Shown here: positions 1 to 7,444 of the stretch, piece after piece | Layout: each line of letters starts with the position of its first letter | Position numbering within the stretch: the first letter of the stretch is position 1 | Assembly: GCA_964454685.1 (NCBI GenBank) | Contig: CAYVTZ010000051.1 | Span: forward strand, 1 to 17,732 | Source of the DNA: CAYVTZ01 sp964454685 | GTDB lineage: Bacteria; Bacillota; Clostridia; Christensenellales; Christensenellaceae | Direction of reading: 5' to 3' | DNA: 17,732 bases | Made by a program: the position numbers and the translations under genes | The notes under the pieces: generated by a model | Databases searched by the model: none | What the model was told of the DNA's origin: nothing | The model's input: the letters and a program-made list of their open reading frames with translations, nothing else

Positions 1-1343
1 TTGTTCGATATTCTATCCTCGCTTCTGAGAATACACAAAATTTGAAACGTTGCCCAATGGTCGCCAGCGTGCACTCCTCTGCAGCTTTACTAAGGCCATG
101 TTTGAGTATTTTCTGCATTAGATGCTCACGTTTGAGTACGGCAAAGCTGCCTTCCGCCCATATTTTCCTTAGCCTCATCATGCTATAGTATTCAGGGGTA
201 CCTATGCGTTGATGTCCCCTGTAGAAAGCCGGATAGCAGCTGCTCGCCAGTATCCTGCGCCGCAGACCACGCCTGTCAAGGCATTCGTTGCGCCGCTTGC
301 AATTTTGGCACACATGACCCGAAGTCTGATAGCACCTTAGATACTTCCCTGTTGATTTGTTGCAGTTCAAGCGATGAAAGTGGAGTGGGTGTCCCTCAGG
401 ACAAATGAAACAGTCTTGTTCGGGACGATAAGCGAATCCATATTTAGCAGGCGTATTGGGAAAGTTGATCCCTGCAATAAATCCTTCAACGCCAAGCAGC
501 TCAAGGCCGCGATGTACAGCTCCCGTATCATATCCGCGGTCAAGCGCCACTCTTCTAATCGATACCCCCGCCAGTTTTTGCTGTTTTTCAATATGCCTAA
601 GGATGATCAGGCTTTCTTTTACGTTTGCAGGATACATCCACGCCGGTCACAATTCCATGCTTGCAATCAACAGTGCATTCCACAAGATAACCGATACCTC
701 GTTTCGAACCTTGGTGGATATACCCGCTTTCAGTATCCGTAGCGCTGGTCGTACGCCTTTTTTTCACGATGCGGTCTGGCGGGCGCTTAAACCCAGGCTG
801 TGCGGACAATTCGTCGTCTAGGGCATCAAGATAACTGTGCATGCTTTTTGCAACATTTTCCTCCACATCAACCCAACTGTCGCGAGACACATTGGCCGGA
901 ATGAAGCTCCCATCTGCCACTACCTCTTCGCCATCAACGAGATCAAACTCCACACACTGCTTTACAAGCTCAAAGAAGATATTTTCAAATATATTGCTGT
1001 CGTTCCACTTCCTTTTCCTGTTTTGGCTGAACATGGAATGGTCGGGTATACTTGACGCCATCCCAAATCCGCAGAACCATCTATATGCTATGTTTAGCCG
1101 GATTTCTTCTATTAACCGGCGTTCTGATTTAATTCCGTAAAGATACCCTATGAGCAGCATTTTTATTACACTTACAGGGTCTATTGATGGGCGACCTAAT
1201 TTAGAGTAATATGGACTCATTATCTCATATATGAACTCGAAAGAGATCGTTTTGTCAATTCGCTTTAGCAAATGCTCATTAGGAATCATCTCTTCATGAT
1301 TGATGATGATCATTTCCATCTGACCCTTGTTGTATCCCATCAT
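1..1343 (-). pseudogene. IS1182-family transposase, frameshifted, 3' end off window
   Basis: This is a DDE transposase of the IS1182 family. The N-terminal part carries the DUF772-like region (SKLGRPSIDPVSVIKMLLIG and YRWFCGFG...PDHSMFSQNRK) and the first catalytic Asp at about residue 144 in VVADGSF. The frame stops at 597-599, but a second frame (+1) is open from about 634 to base 2. It continues the protein with YPANVKESLIILRHIEKQ, then DRGYDTG (second Asp, codon 539-541), a cysteine-rich stretch (CFICPEGH, CYQTSGHVCQNCKRRNEC), and WAEGSFAVLKREHLMQ (Glu codon 152-154). One extra base at about 635, or a two-base loss, separates GVD from YPAN. The start is placed at the ATG at 1343 because GGAGG lies 8 bases upstream; an in-frame GTG at 1352 is the alternative. 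Visible length is about 447 codons, and no stop is reached in the window. Confidence 0.88.
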
Positions 1344-1366
1344 AGCCGCCACCTCCCGACATATTT

Positions 1367-1375
1367 ATTATATCA
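1367..1375 (-). promoter_or_regulatory. extended -10 promoter for the IS transposase
   Basis: On the minus strand the sequence reads TGATATAAT, a perfect -10 with the TGn extension, about 25 bases before the transposase ATG. A TTGACA lies further upstream (1399-1404), but the 26-base gap is too long for it to act as the matching -35, so this is best read as an extended -10 promoter. Confidence 0.5.
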
Positions 1376-1412
1376 CCCCGTGGCTTTTTCTGCTCTTTTG
1401 TCAACACGTCCC

Positions 1413-1580
1413 TTATTGTACATAATCGCGACTCACTTTGCCATTGTAGCTTTGCAATCACCGAAACACGCTCATGCGGCTCACTCTATGCCGCCTTGCG
1501 ACCTCTGGCCGGCTTCTTCCTCCTAATACTTCTTTCACTACACGTTGACGAAAGTATGCCTCTTGTAGTATCTTATTCAT
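1413..1580 (-). pseudogene. Transposase N-terminal helix-turn-helix stub (IS3/IS481/IS630-like), broken
   Basis: An ATG at 1580 opens a 40-codon frame that reads MNKILQEAYFRQRVVKEVLG, then GRSRPEVARRHRVSRMSVFR. This is the helix-turn-helix that begins many IS3, IS481 and IS630 transposases (pattern VVxxVLxGxSxxEVARRxxVSxxTVxRWLxxYNG). The frame hits TGA at 1458-1460 exactly where the conserved Trp (TGG) is expected. After the stop the same frame continues LQSYNGKVSRDY before a TAA at 1413-1415, so the stop looks like a point mutation in a once longer gene. The catalytic domain is missing, and the IS1182-type element begins where it should follow. It is too short to be functional; which IS family it belongs to is uncertain. 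Confidence 0.6.
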
Positions 1581-1740
1581 AGCGGTTAAATCCTTTCCTT
1601 TGGCGTTTTGATTTTGTCACTTAAACTTTACCAGATTTTTGGATTTTCTGCTTCTTTTTTTATTTCCCCCTGTAACATATCATTGTACAACCTACATATA
1701 GCGAAAACTCCTGCGGATTGCATCAAAAATATACTTACAG
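1581..1740. other. Intergenic spacer between IS stub and gyrA terminator
   Basis: No gene is visible here. The sequence is AT-rich. Read on the minus strand it holds an A-rich tract and an AAAGGAAAGG motif about 11 bases before the helix-turn-helix stub ATG. The left end of the older insertion sequence may lie near 1675-1680, where the minus strand reads TGTTACAGGGGG, but no matching inverted repeat is available to confirm this. Confidence 0.35.
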
Positions 1741-1783
1741 AAAAATGGCATGAAGGAGCATAATGTCCTTCACGCCGTTTTAA
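1741..1783 (-). terminator. Rho-independent terminator after gyrA
   Basis: The arms GGCATGAAGGA (1747-1757) and TCCTTCACGCC (1766-1776) form an 11-bp stem with one G-U pair around an 8-base loop. On the minus strand the stem is followed by ATTTTTC, only 10 bases past the gyrA stop. The other side has a TTTTA run, so it could also stop transcription coming from the IS side. Confidence 0.85.
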
Positions 1784-1785
1784 AT

Positions 1786-4260
1786 TCATGCTTCTATCGT
1801 CTCTGCTGGCTCTTCGCTTTCGACATCCTCTGACTCTTCGGATTCTACAATGGTGGCAACGCAGACCACTTTGGTTTCATCATCCACGCGCATGACGCGC
1901 ACTCCCTGTGTGGTTCTGCCGATCACGGAAATTTCCTCCACCTTCATGCGGATGACTACGCCGGCATCATTGATGAGCATGATATCCTCGCTGCCGTCTA
2001 CCATTTTGAGACCGCACAGCAGACCTGTCTTTTCGGTGATGTTCATGGTTTTGACACCGACACCGCCGCGCGACTGCAGACGGTATTCTTCCAAATCAGT
2101 GCGCTTGCCATAGCCATTTTCCGTAACAACCAGAACCTGCTTGCCTTCCTCGGTGATACATGCGCTGACCACTTCATCGCCGCCGCGTAACCGGATGGCG
2201 CGCACGCCTGTGGCGATACGGCCCATGGGGCGCACATCCTCTTCATTGAAGATAATGGACATCCCTTTTTTGGTGGCAACAATGATGTTTTTACTGCCAT
2301 CTGTTTCCATAACGGCGATCAGCTCGTCGTCCTCGCGCAGATTGACCGCACGCAAACCGTTTTGCCGGATGTTTGAATACTCCTCAAACGGTGTTTTTTT
2401 GATGGTACCGTTTTTGGTGATGGTCACCAGATTAGAGTGCTTTTCCAGCTCTGTCTCGATGGGGAACACCGCTGAAATCTTTTCATCCGCATCCAAATTC
2501 AGCAAGTTGACGATTGCCATACCTTTTGCCGTGCGGCTGGATTCGGGAATTTGATAGCACTTTTTCATATAAACCTTGCCTTTATTCGTGAAGAACAAAA
2601 GCTGATTATGCGTGGAGCTGACAAATACCTGTTCCGCGAAATCTTCTTCGCGCGTGGACATTGCCGTCACGCCGCGACCGCCGCGTTTTTGCGCGCGGTA
2701 AGTTTCGCTGCTGATCCGTTTGATGTAGCCGAAGTGCGTGAGCGTAACCACCATATCTTCCCGCGCAATCAATTCATCCAGATCGATTTCGTCCTCATCG
2801 AATGTGATCTCGGTACGACGAGGATTGTTATATTTATCGCGGATTTCTGCGAGGTCGGTTTTGATGATGTCCAGCACCATCTGCGGTGTGCTCAGCACGG
2901 CATTAAAGTAGCTGATTTTATCCTGCACATCTTTATACTCCGCCTCGATTTTATCGCGCTCCAGACCCGTCAGACGCTGCAAGCGCATATCCAGTATCGC
3001 CTGTGCCTGCACCTCGGTCAACGCAAAGCGCTCGATCAGTGAGGCGCGCGCTGTGGGAGCATCGGGAGAGCTGCGAATCAATTTGACGATTTCGTCGATA
3101 TTATCCAGCGCAATCAGCAGACCTTCCAGAATATGCGCCCGCTTTTCCGCTTTTTCCAAATCGAATTTGGTACGGCGGACGATGACTTCCTTTTGATGAT
3201 CGATATAATGGGAAAGCACTTCTTTGAGCGTCAAGACCTTCGGCTCTCCATTGACGAGCGCGATCATGATGACGCCGAAAGTATCCTGCATTTGCGTATG
3301 CTTATAAAGCTGGTTTAAAATAACATTGGCATTGGCGCCGCGCTTGAGTTCGATCACGATGCGCATACCGGACTTATCCGACTCGTCGCGCAGATCGGAG
3401 ATGCCTTCGATCTTTTTTTCGTGCACCAGCTCCGCGATCTTTTCCACCAGCGCCGCTTTATTGACCTGATAGGGGATTTCCGTCACGATGATTTGATCGC
3501 GATCTTCGCTTAGAGACTGGATTTCTGCGCGCGCACGCACACGGATGCGCCCGCGTCCTGTTTTATACGCCGAGCGGATGCCGGAAACGCCGCAGATGAT
3601 ACCGCCCGTCGGGAAGTCCGGACCGGGCAGGATATCGATGAGCTCATCGCTGCTGATTTCAGGGTTATCGATGAACGCGATGGTTGCGTTGATGGTTTCC
3701 GCCAGATTATGCGGGGGGATGTTGGTTGCCATGCCCACCGCGATACCGCCTGTGCCATTTACAAGCAGATTCGGGAAACGTGCCGGCATGACCACCGGCT
3801 GTTCCAGTGTCTCGTCAAAATTGGGGTAAAAATCCACGGTATCCTTGTCGATATCCCGCAGGATTTCCATTGCGATTTTGGACATGCGCGCCTCGGTATA
3901 ACGCATGGCTGCCGCGCCGTCGCCGTCCACACTGCCAAAGTTGCCATGACCATCCACCAGTTGATGGCGGATGGAGAAATCCTGTGCCATACGCACCATG
4001 GCGTCGTACACGGCGGTATCGCCATGCGGATGGTATTTACCCAGCACATCACCGACGATACGCGCGGATTTCCGGTGTGGTTTGTCCGGAGAGAGGGAAA
4101 GCTCGCTCATCGAGTACAAAATTCTGCGATGAACCGGCTTTAAACCGTCGCGCACATCCGGCAGCGCACGGTTGATGATGACCGCCATTGCATAGGCAAT
4201 GAAGGACTTTTGCATCTCATTATTGATGTCGATGGGTACAATATGTTTGTTGATTTCCAA
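1786..4260 (-). CDS. gyrA: DNA gyrase subunit A
   Basis: GyrA is the breakage-reunion subunit of the A2B2 gyrase that introduces negative supercoils using ATP. The 824 residues match the family length. The winged-helix region contains HRRILYSM (44-51) and HPHGDTAVYD (77-86). The catalytic tyrosine is Tyr121 in AAMRYTEARM. The GyrA-box that starts the DNA-wrapping C-terminal domain is QKRGGRG (524-530), which separates gyrase from ParC. The tail is acidic (VESEESEDVESEEPAETIEA). The residue equivalent to E. coli Ser83 is Thr82 and Asp87 is Asp86; Thr82 is the wild-type residue in C. difficile, so no quinolone-resistance change is evident. The start is TTG at 4260, supported by AGGAG 8 bases upstream and by alignment of MEINKHIVPIDINNEMQKSF with family N-termini. 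It is co-directional with gyrB, 140 bases downstream of it. Confidence 0.98.
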   Translation of the reverse strand: MEINKHIVPIDINNEMQKSFIAYAMAVIINRALPDVRDGLKPVHRRILYSMSELSLSPDKPHRKSARIVGDVLGKYHPHGDTAVYDAMVRMAQDFSIRHQLVDGHGNFGSVDGDGAAAMRYTEARMSKIAMEILRDIDKDTVDFYPNFDETLEQPVVMPARFPNLLVNGTGGIAVGMATNIPPHNLAETINATIAFIDNPEISSDELIDILPGPDFPTGGIICGVSGIRSAYKTGRGRIRVRARAEIQSLSEDRDQIIVTEIPYQVNKAALVEKIAELVHEKKIEGISDLRDESDKSGMRIVIELKRGANANVILNQLYKHTQMQDTFGVIMIALVNGEPKVLTLKEVLSHYIDHQKEVIVRRTKFDLEKAEKRAHILEGLLIALDNIDEIVKLIRSSPDAPTARASLIERFALTEVQAQAILDMRLQRLTGLERDKIEAEYKDVQDKISYFNAVLSTPQMVLDIIKTDLAEIRDKYNNPRRTEITFDEDEIDLDELIAREDMVVTLTHFGYIKRISSETYRAQKRGGRGVTAMSTREEDFAEQVFVSSTHNQLLFFTNKGKVYMKKCYQIPESSRTAKGMAIVNLLNLDADEKISAVFPIETELEKHSNLVTITKNGTIKKTPFEEYSNIRQNGLRAVNLREDDELIAVMETDGSKNIIVATKKGMSIIFNEEDVRPMGRIATGVRAIRLRGGDEVVSACITEEGKQVLVVTENGYGKRTDLEEYRLQSRGGVGVKTMNITEKTGLLCGLKMVDGSEDIMLINDAGVVIRMKVEEISVIGRTTQGVRVMRVDDETKVVCVATIVESEESEDVESEEPAETIEA

Positions 4261-4280
4261 AATATACGCTCCTGTCTCTC

Positions 4281-4310
4281 CTTCTTTTCTTCTGGAAAAA
4301 AGAAAAGAAG
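4281..4310. repeat. Perfect 11-bp inverted repeat between gyrB and gyrA
   Basis: CTTCTTTTCTT (4281-4291) is an exact inverted match to AAGAAAAGAAG (4300-4310) with an 8-base loop. In the gyrBA message it would fold as an AU-rich hairpin about 10 bases before the gyrA AGGAG site. It is not followed by a clear U-tract, so it is more likely an RNA stability or processing element, or a copy of a dispersed repeat, than a terminator. Confidence 0.6.
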
Positions 4311-4400
4311 CAAAAGAAAATCAAATAATCTTTTAAGAAAGCCTGATTGCGCGTGACCGCAAGAGCACACCCTGCCGCCTTTTGCGCTTGGGAAAAGGAA

Positions 4401-6302
4401 TTAAATATCCAAATCCGCTACCAGTTTTGCATTCTCTTCGATGAACTCGCGCCGTGGCTCCACGGAATCGCCCATCAGAATGCTAAAGGTTTCTTCGACC
4501 TCAATCTCGTTTTCCAAGCCGACTTGCAGCAGGGTACGCGTTTCAGGGTCCATGGTGGTATCCCAAAGCTGATCGGCATTCATTTCGCCCAGACCTTTGT
4601 AACGCTGAATCGTTGCGCCGTCGCCCATTTCCTTGAGCGCTTCCTGCAACTGCTCGTCGCTATAAGCATATCTCTCATTTTTGTTTTTAGAGACCTTATA
4701 AAGCGGCGGTTGCGCAATATACACGTGCCCGTTTTCGATGAGCGGGCGCATATAACGATAGAAGAACGTGAGCATCAGAATACGGATATGGCTGCCATCG
4801 ACATCTGCATCTGTCATGCAGATGATTTTGTGATAGCGCAGCTTCTCCAAATCGAAATCGTCGCCCAAACCTGCGCCGAACGCTGTGATCATTGCTTTGA
4901 TTTCATTGTTGGCGAGCGCACGATCATGCCGCGCCTTTTCCACGTTTAGAATTTTACCGCGCAAGGGCAGGATGGCTTGAAACCGGCGATCGCGGCCTTG
5001 CTTGGCGCTGCCGCCGGCGCTATCGCCCTCAACGATGAAAATTTCACACTTGCTGGCGTCCTTTTCGCTGCAATCCGCCAGCTTGCCCGGCAATGCCGCG
5101 CTTTCCAAAGCGGTTTTGCGGCGGGTTGCTTCGCGTGCCTTTTTGGCTGCCTCGCGTGCGCGTTTTGCCGTCAGGCACTTATCCAGAATGATTTTTGCGG
5201 TGGCGGGGTTTTCTTCCAAGAAATCACTGAGGCCTTCCGCAACGGTGCTGTCTGTGAGGGCGCGCATCTCGCTATTACCGAGTTTGGTTTTGGTTTGGCC
5301 TTCAAACTGTGGCTCCACCAGCTTGACGCTGATGATGGCGGTCAAACCTTCGCGGATGTCCTCACCGGAGAGGGTAGGCTCATTTTCTTTGATGATCTTA
5401 TACTTTTTGCCATAGTCATTGACCACGCGCGTCAGTGCGTTTTTAAACCCGTTGAGGTGGGTGCCGCCTTCATGCGTGGAAATATTGTTGGCAAAGGAGA
5501 AGATATTTTCGCTGTAACCTTCATTATACTGCATGGCGACCTCCACCATGCTGGTGCCTTTCTCTGCACAAAAATAGACCGGTTCTTCAAAAATCGGATT
5601 TTTATTTTTGTTTAGATATTGCACAAAGGACTTGATGCCGCCTTCGTAGCAAAATTCTTTTTTGAGAGGCTTTTCGCTGCGCTCGTCCTCCAGCGTGATG
5701 CTGATGCCTTTATTGAGGAACGCCATTTCGCGCAGGCGCACACGCAGGGTGTCGTACACAAAGTTGACATCCTCGAAGATTTCTGCGTCCGGCCAAAATT
5801 CGATGGTGGTGCCGGTGCAATCGGATTTACCGATCTCGGAAAGCGCACACTGCGGGGCGCCGCGCTCGTACTTTTGCTCGAACACGCAGCCTTCGCGGCA
5901 TACCGTTGCGACTAATTTTTCGGAAAGTGCGTTCACTACGCTAACGCCTACCCCGTGCAGACCGCCTGAAACTTTATAGCCGTCGCCACCGAATTTGCCT
6001 CCGGCGTGCAACATAGTCAACGCGACCTCCAGCGTGGAGACGCCTGCCTGCGGGTGCATTCCGGTAGGAATCCCACGGCCGTTATCGTGCACGCGCGCGC
6101 TGCCTTCCTTGGTTAAGATGACTTCGATGTGGGTGCAGTGCCCTGCCATAGCCTCGTCGATCGAATTGTCTACGATTTCGTACACCAGATGGTGCAGCCC
6201 GCGCAGATCGGTGGAACCGATGTACATGCCGGGACGTTTGCGAACGGGTTCCAGACCTTCCAGAATTTGAATCTGGCTTTCATCATAGTTCTGTTCTTGC
6301 AT
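4401..6302 (-). CDS. gyrB: DNA gyrase subunit B
   Basis: GyrB is the ATPase subunit of gyrase. The 633 residues match the short form common in Firmicutes. The GHKL ATPase domain comes first: EIVDNSIDEA (42-51), HDNGRGIP (72-79) and GGLHGVGVSVVNALS (113-127). The transducer domain follows with QTKTKLGNSE (336-345). The TOPRIM domain has EGDSAGG (425-431) and the metal-binding TDADVDGSH (497-505). The GyrA-binding tail includes RYKGLGEMNADQLWDTTM (567-584). The QTKTKLGNSE motif and the linked gyrA favour GyrB over ParE. ATG at 6302 lies inside the last codons of remB (20-base overlap) with AAGAGG just upstream, so the two genes are probably translationally coupled. Confidence 0.98.
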   Translation of the reverse strand: MQEQNYDESQIQILEGLEPVRKRPGMYIGSTDLRGLHHLVYEIVDNSIDEAMAGHCTHIEVILTKEGSARVHDNGRGIPTGMHPQAGVSTLEVALTMLHAGGKFGGDGYKVSGGLHGVGVSVVNALSEKLVATVCREGCVFEQKYERGAPQCALSEIGKSDCTGTTIEFWPDAEIFEDVNFVYDTLRVRLREMAFLNKGISITLEDERSEKPLKKEFCYEGGIKSFVQYLNKNKNPIFEEPVYFCAEKGTSMVEVAMQYNEGYSENIFSFANNISTHEGGTHLNGFKNALTRVVNDYGKKYKIIKENEPTLSGEDIREGLTAIISVKLVEPQFEGQTKTKLGNSEMRALTDSTVAEGLSDFLEENPATAKIILDKCLTAKRAREAAKKAREATRRKTALESAALPGKLADCSEKDASKCEIFIVEGDSAGGSAKQGRDRRFQAILPLRGKILNVEKARHDRALANNEIKAMITAFGAGLGDDFDLEKLRYHKIICMTDADVDGSHIRILMLTFFYRYMRPLIENGHVYIAQPPLYKVSKNKNERYAYSDEQLQEALKEMGDGATIQRYKGLGEMNADQLWDTTMDPETRTLLQVGLENEIEVEETFSILMGDSVEPRREFIEENAKLVADLDI

Positions 6303-6546
6303 GAGTGCCTCTTTCTTTCCAGCGCTTGAGCAACGTGCGCGACGAAATACACGAGTAGACCAAAATGGTTTCCCCCTCGCGCTGCACGATCACGGCGGAT
6401 TTGGGCTCGCCGACTTCCGGTAAAACCGTATTGCTGACGCTCAAATCGCGTAGCGCACCGCTTTGAAAATAAGCATCTTCGCAGTTCAGAATTTGTAAAA
6501 TCTCGTCTGCCTTGACGACATAATCGTTCCCAAGATGCAAAATCAA
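6283..6546 (-). CDS. remB: RemB/YaaB family protein (DUF370)
   Basis: This 87-residue protein begins (M)ILHLGNDYVVKADEILQILN and matches the DUF370 family, in which B. subtilis RemB (YaaB) starts MYIHLGDDFVV. RemA and RemB in B. subtilis promote biofilm matrix expression; RemA binds DNA, and the molecular role of RemB is less clear. Family position directly before gyrB is the same as in Bacillus. I chose the TTG at 6546 rather than the upstream TTG at 6579 because family members start at this point and GGAAGGGG lies 10 bases upstream; the longer reading would add an 11-residue tail (SISHGRGTHG) absent from the family. The C-terminus is basic (LLKRWKERGTHARTEL). It overlaps gyrB by 20 bases. 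Confidence 0.88.
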   Translation of the reverse strand: MILHLGNDYVVKADEILQILNCEDAYFQSGALRDLSVSNTVLPEVGEPKSAVIVQREGETILVYSCISSRTLLKRWKERGTHARTEL

Positions 6547-6568
6547 ACCGTGCGTACCCCTTCCGTGA

Positions 6569-6583
6569 CTGATGCTCAATCAG
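6569..6583. repeat. Short inverted repeat in the remB leader
   Basis: CTGAT and ATCAG flank a 5-base loop (GCTCA), just upstream of the remB ribosome binding site on the minus-strand message. The segment includes TGCTCAA (6573-6579), the same heptamer as one half of the palindrome in front of the divergent tetR-type gene. Confidence 0.35.
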
Positions 6584-6604
6584 TTTAAAACTTTTTCTAT
6601 GAAT

Positions 6605-6632
6605 AGTATACCACAAAAAAGGCGCATTTCAT
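6605..6632 (-). promoter_or_regulatory. Promoter of the remB-gyrB-gyrA unit
   Basis: On the minus strand TATACT (6605-6610) carries an upstream TGG, giving an extended -10. An ATGAAA at 6627-6632, 16 bases away, is a weak -35. It is the best promoter-like sequence upstream of remB and lies divergently to the tetR promoter, with about 150 bases between them. Confidence 0.6.
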
Positions 6633-6782
6633 AGCTTTATTTTGAATTTTTACATTGGTCCGTAGGGGGATATTCACAATGAGAAAAACGGGAAATAGGG
6701 GGTGAAAATACCAGATTTCCTGATTTTGAAGGCGAGCGAACGCGTAAGTGCGCGAAAAAAGCATGCAAATTTGCGGCTTTGC
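6633..6782. other. Divergent intergenic region, no gene seen
   Basis: This spacer separates the gyrase promoter from the tetR promoter. It contains only very short open frames (for example eight codons from an ATG at 6679) and no convincing RNA fold. One sequence, ATATTCACA, resembles a DnaA box with two mismatches but stands alone. Confidence 0.5.
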
Positions 6783-6811
6783 TTGACAGGATGCGAGGCA
6801 TCTTGTAGAAT
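6783..6811 (+). promoter_or_regulatory. SigA-type promoter of the tetR operon
   Basis: A consensus TTGACA (6783-6788) and TAGAAT (6806-6811) are separated by exactly 17 bases. The start of transcription would fall near 6818, inside the palindrome at 6817-6831. Confidence 0.88.
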
Positions 6812-6816
6812 AAAAA

Positions 6817-6831
6817 TTGAGCAATGCTCAA
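6817..6831. promoter_or_regulatory. Palindromic operator, probable TetR binding site
   Basis: TTGAGCAATGCTCAA is a perfect palindrome with 7-base arms around one central base. It begins 5 bases after the -10 box and covers the expected transcription start of the tetR-type gene. This is the standard place for an autorepressor site, so binding by the encoded TetR protein is inferred, not shown. Confidence 0.7.
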
Positions 6832-6859
6832 AACAACGTTCAATAAATGGAGGGAGTGC

Positions 6860-7441
6860 ATGAAAAGAACAGAGGAAATCAAGGAACGCATCATTCGTGC
6901 AACGCTAGAAGTGATGCAGGAGAGCGGCGGCGAGGTTGCGCAGATCACAACGCGCGAGATCGCGCAAAAAGCAGGCGTAGGGAACGGACTGATCAATTAT
7001 CATTTCAAGACGAAGGAAAACTTGATCACGATTTGCGTACAGCGCGTGATCGAAGATGTGGTGATGGGGTTTGAGCCGGGCACGGGAAGCGGGAAGCCGT
7101 TACGGGAGCATGTGATAGACACGACATGCCTTGTTTTCGAGTTTTTGTTTGCAAAGCCGACCATTTCGCGTATCTCCATTTTAGGCGATTTTCATGCGCC
7201 GTCTGAAAACAACAACACCATCAAGAGCCAAAAGAGCGTGCAGCATATTTTGGGGAACAGAATGGAGGAAGCCGATCAAAAGTTTTTTTCTTTTCTGCTG
7301 GTGGCGGCGATGCAATCTGCGTTTTTGAACCAATCCATCAGTAAAGCAAGCTTTGGGATGGACTTGGCTACGCCGGAATCGCGCAGAGCGTTTCTCACAC
7401 GTGTGGTAACGATGCTGCTTTGCGGCGTAGAGGAGGGGTGA
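6860..7441 (+). CDS. TetR/AcrR family transcriptional regulator
   Basis: This 193-residue protein has the N-terminal TetR DNA-binding domain: a first helix (TEEIKERIIRATLEVMQESG) followed by the helix-turn-helix ITTREIAQKAGVGNGLINYHFKTKENLI at about 29-56, with the typical YHF..KENL ending. The C-terminal ligand-binding half is not assignable to a subfamily. I start it at the ATG at 6860 because GGAGGGAG sits just before it; an in-frame ATG at 6824 would lie inside the palindromic operator and lacks a ribosome binding site. It is 3 bases upstream of the oxidoreductase gene, so the pair form an operon. Autorepression through the 6817-6831 palindrome is likely; the inducing ligand is unknown. 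Confidence 0.93.
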   Translation: MKRTEEIKERIIRATLEVMQESGGEVAQITTREIAQKAGVGNGLINYHFKTKENLITICVQRVIEDVVMGFEPGTGSGKPLREHVIDTTCLVFEFLFAKPTISRISILGDFHAPSENNNTIKSQKSVQHILGNRMEEADQKFFSFLLVAAMQSAFLNQSISKASFGMDLATPESRRAFLTRVVTMLLCGVEEG

Positions 7442-7444
7442 AGA

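Larger units (their letters stand above)
1..1404 (-). mobile_element. IS1182-type insertion sequence, degenerate, cut by window edge
   Basis: This stretch is occupied by a single transposase gene of the IS1182 type and its promoter region. It is visibly more AT-rich than the gyrase genes beside it. The downstream end of the element lies beyond base 1, so terminal inverted repeats cannot be paired. The upstream boundary is set only loosely: it must lie between the transposase ribosome binding site (1352-1356) and the end of the older transposase stub at about 1413. The transposase is frameshifted, so the copy is probably dead. The element sits just past the 3' end of gyrA, on the same strand and behind its terminator. 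Confidence 0.75.

Noticed and set aside
596..602. prfB-like +1 recoding at CCT TAG in the transposase
   Set aside because: The second frame is already the conserved one upstream of this stop, so the shift must occur earlier, near 635, and there is no slippery sequence there.
1399..1404. TTGACA as the -35 of the transposase promoter
   Set aside because: It is 26 bases from the TATAAT, outside the workable 15-19 base range.
6668..6682. Possible DnaA box (ATATTCACA) near remB, suggesting an origin
   Set aside because: It has two mismatches to TTATCCACA and stands alone; no cluster of boxes, AT-rich unwinding element, dnaA or dnaN is present.
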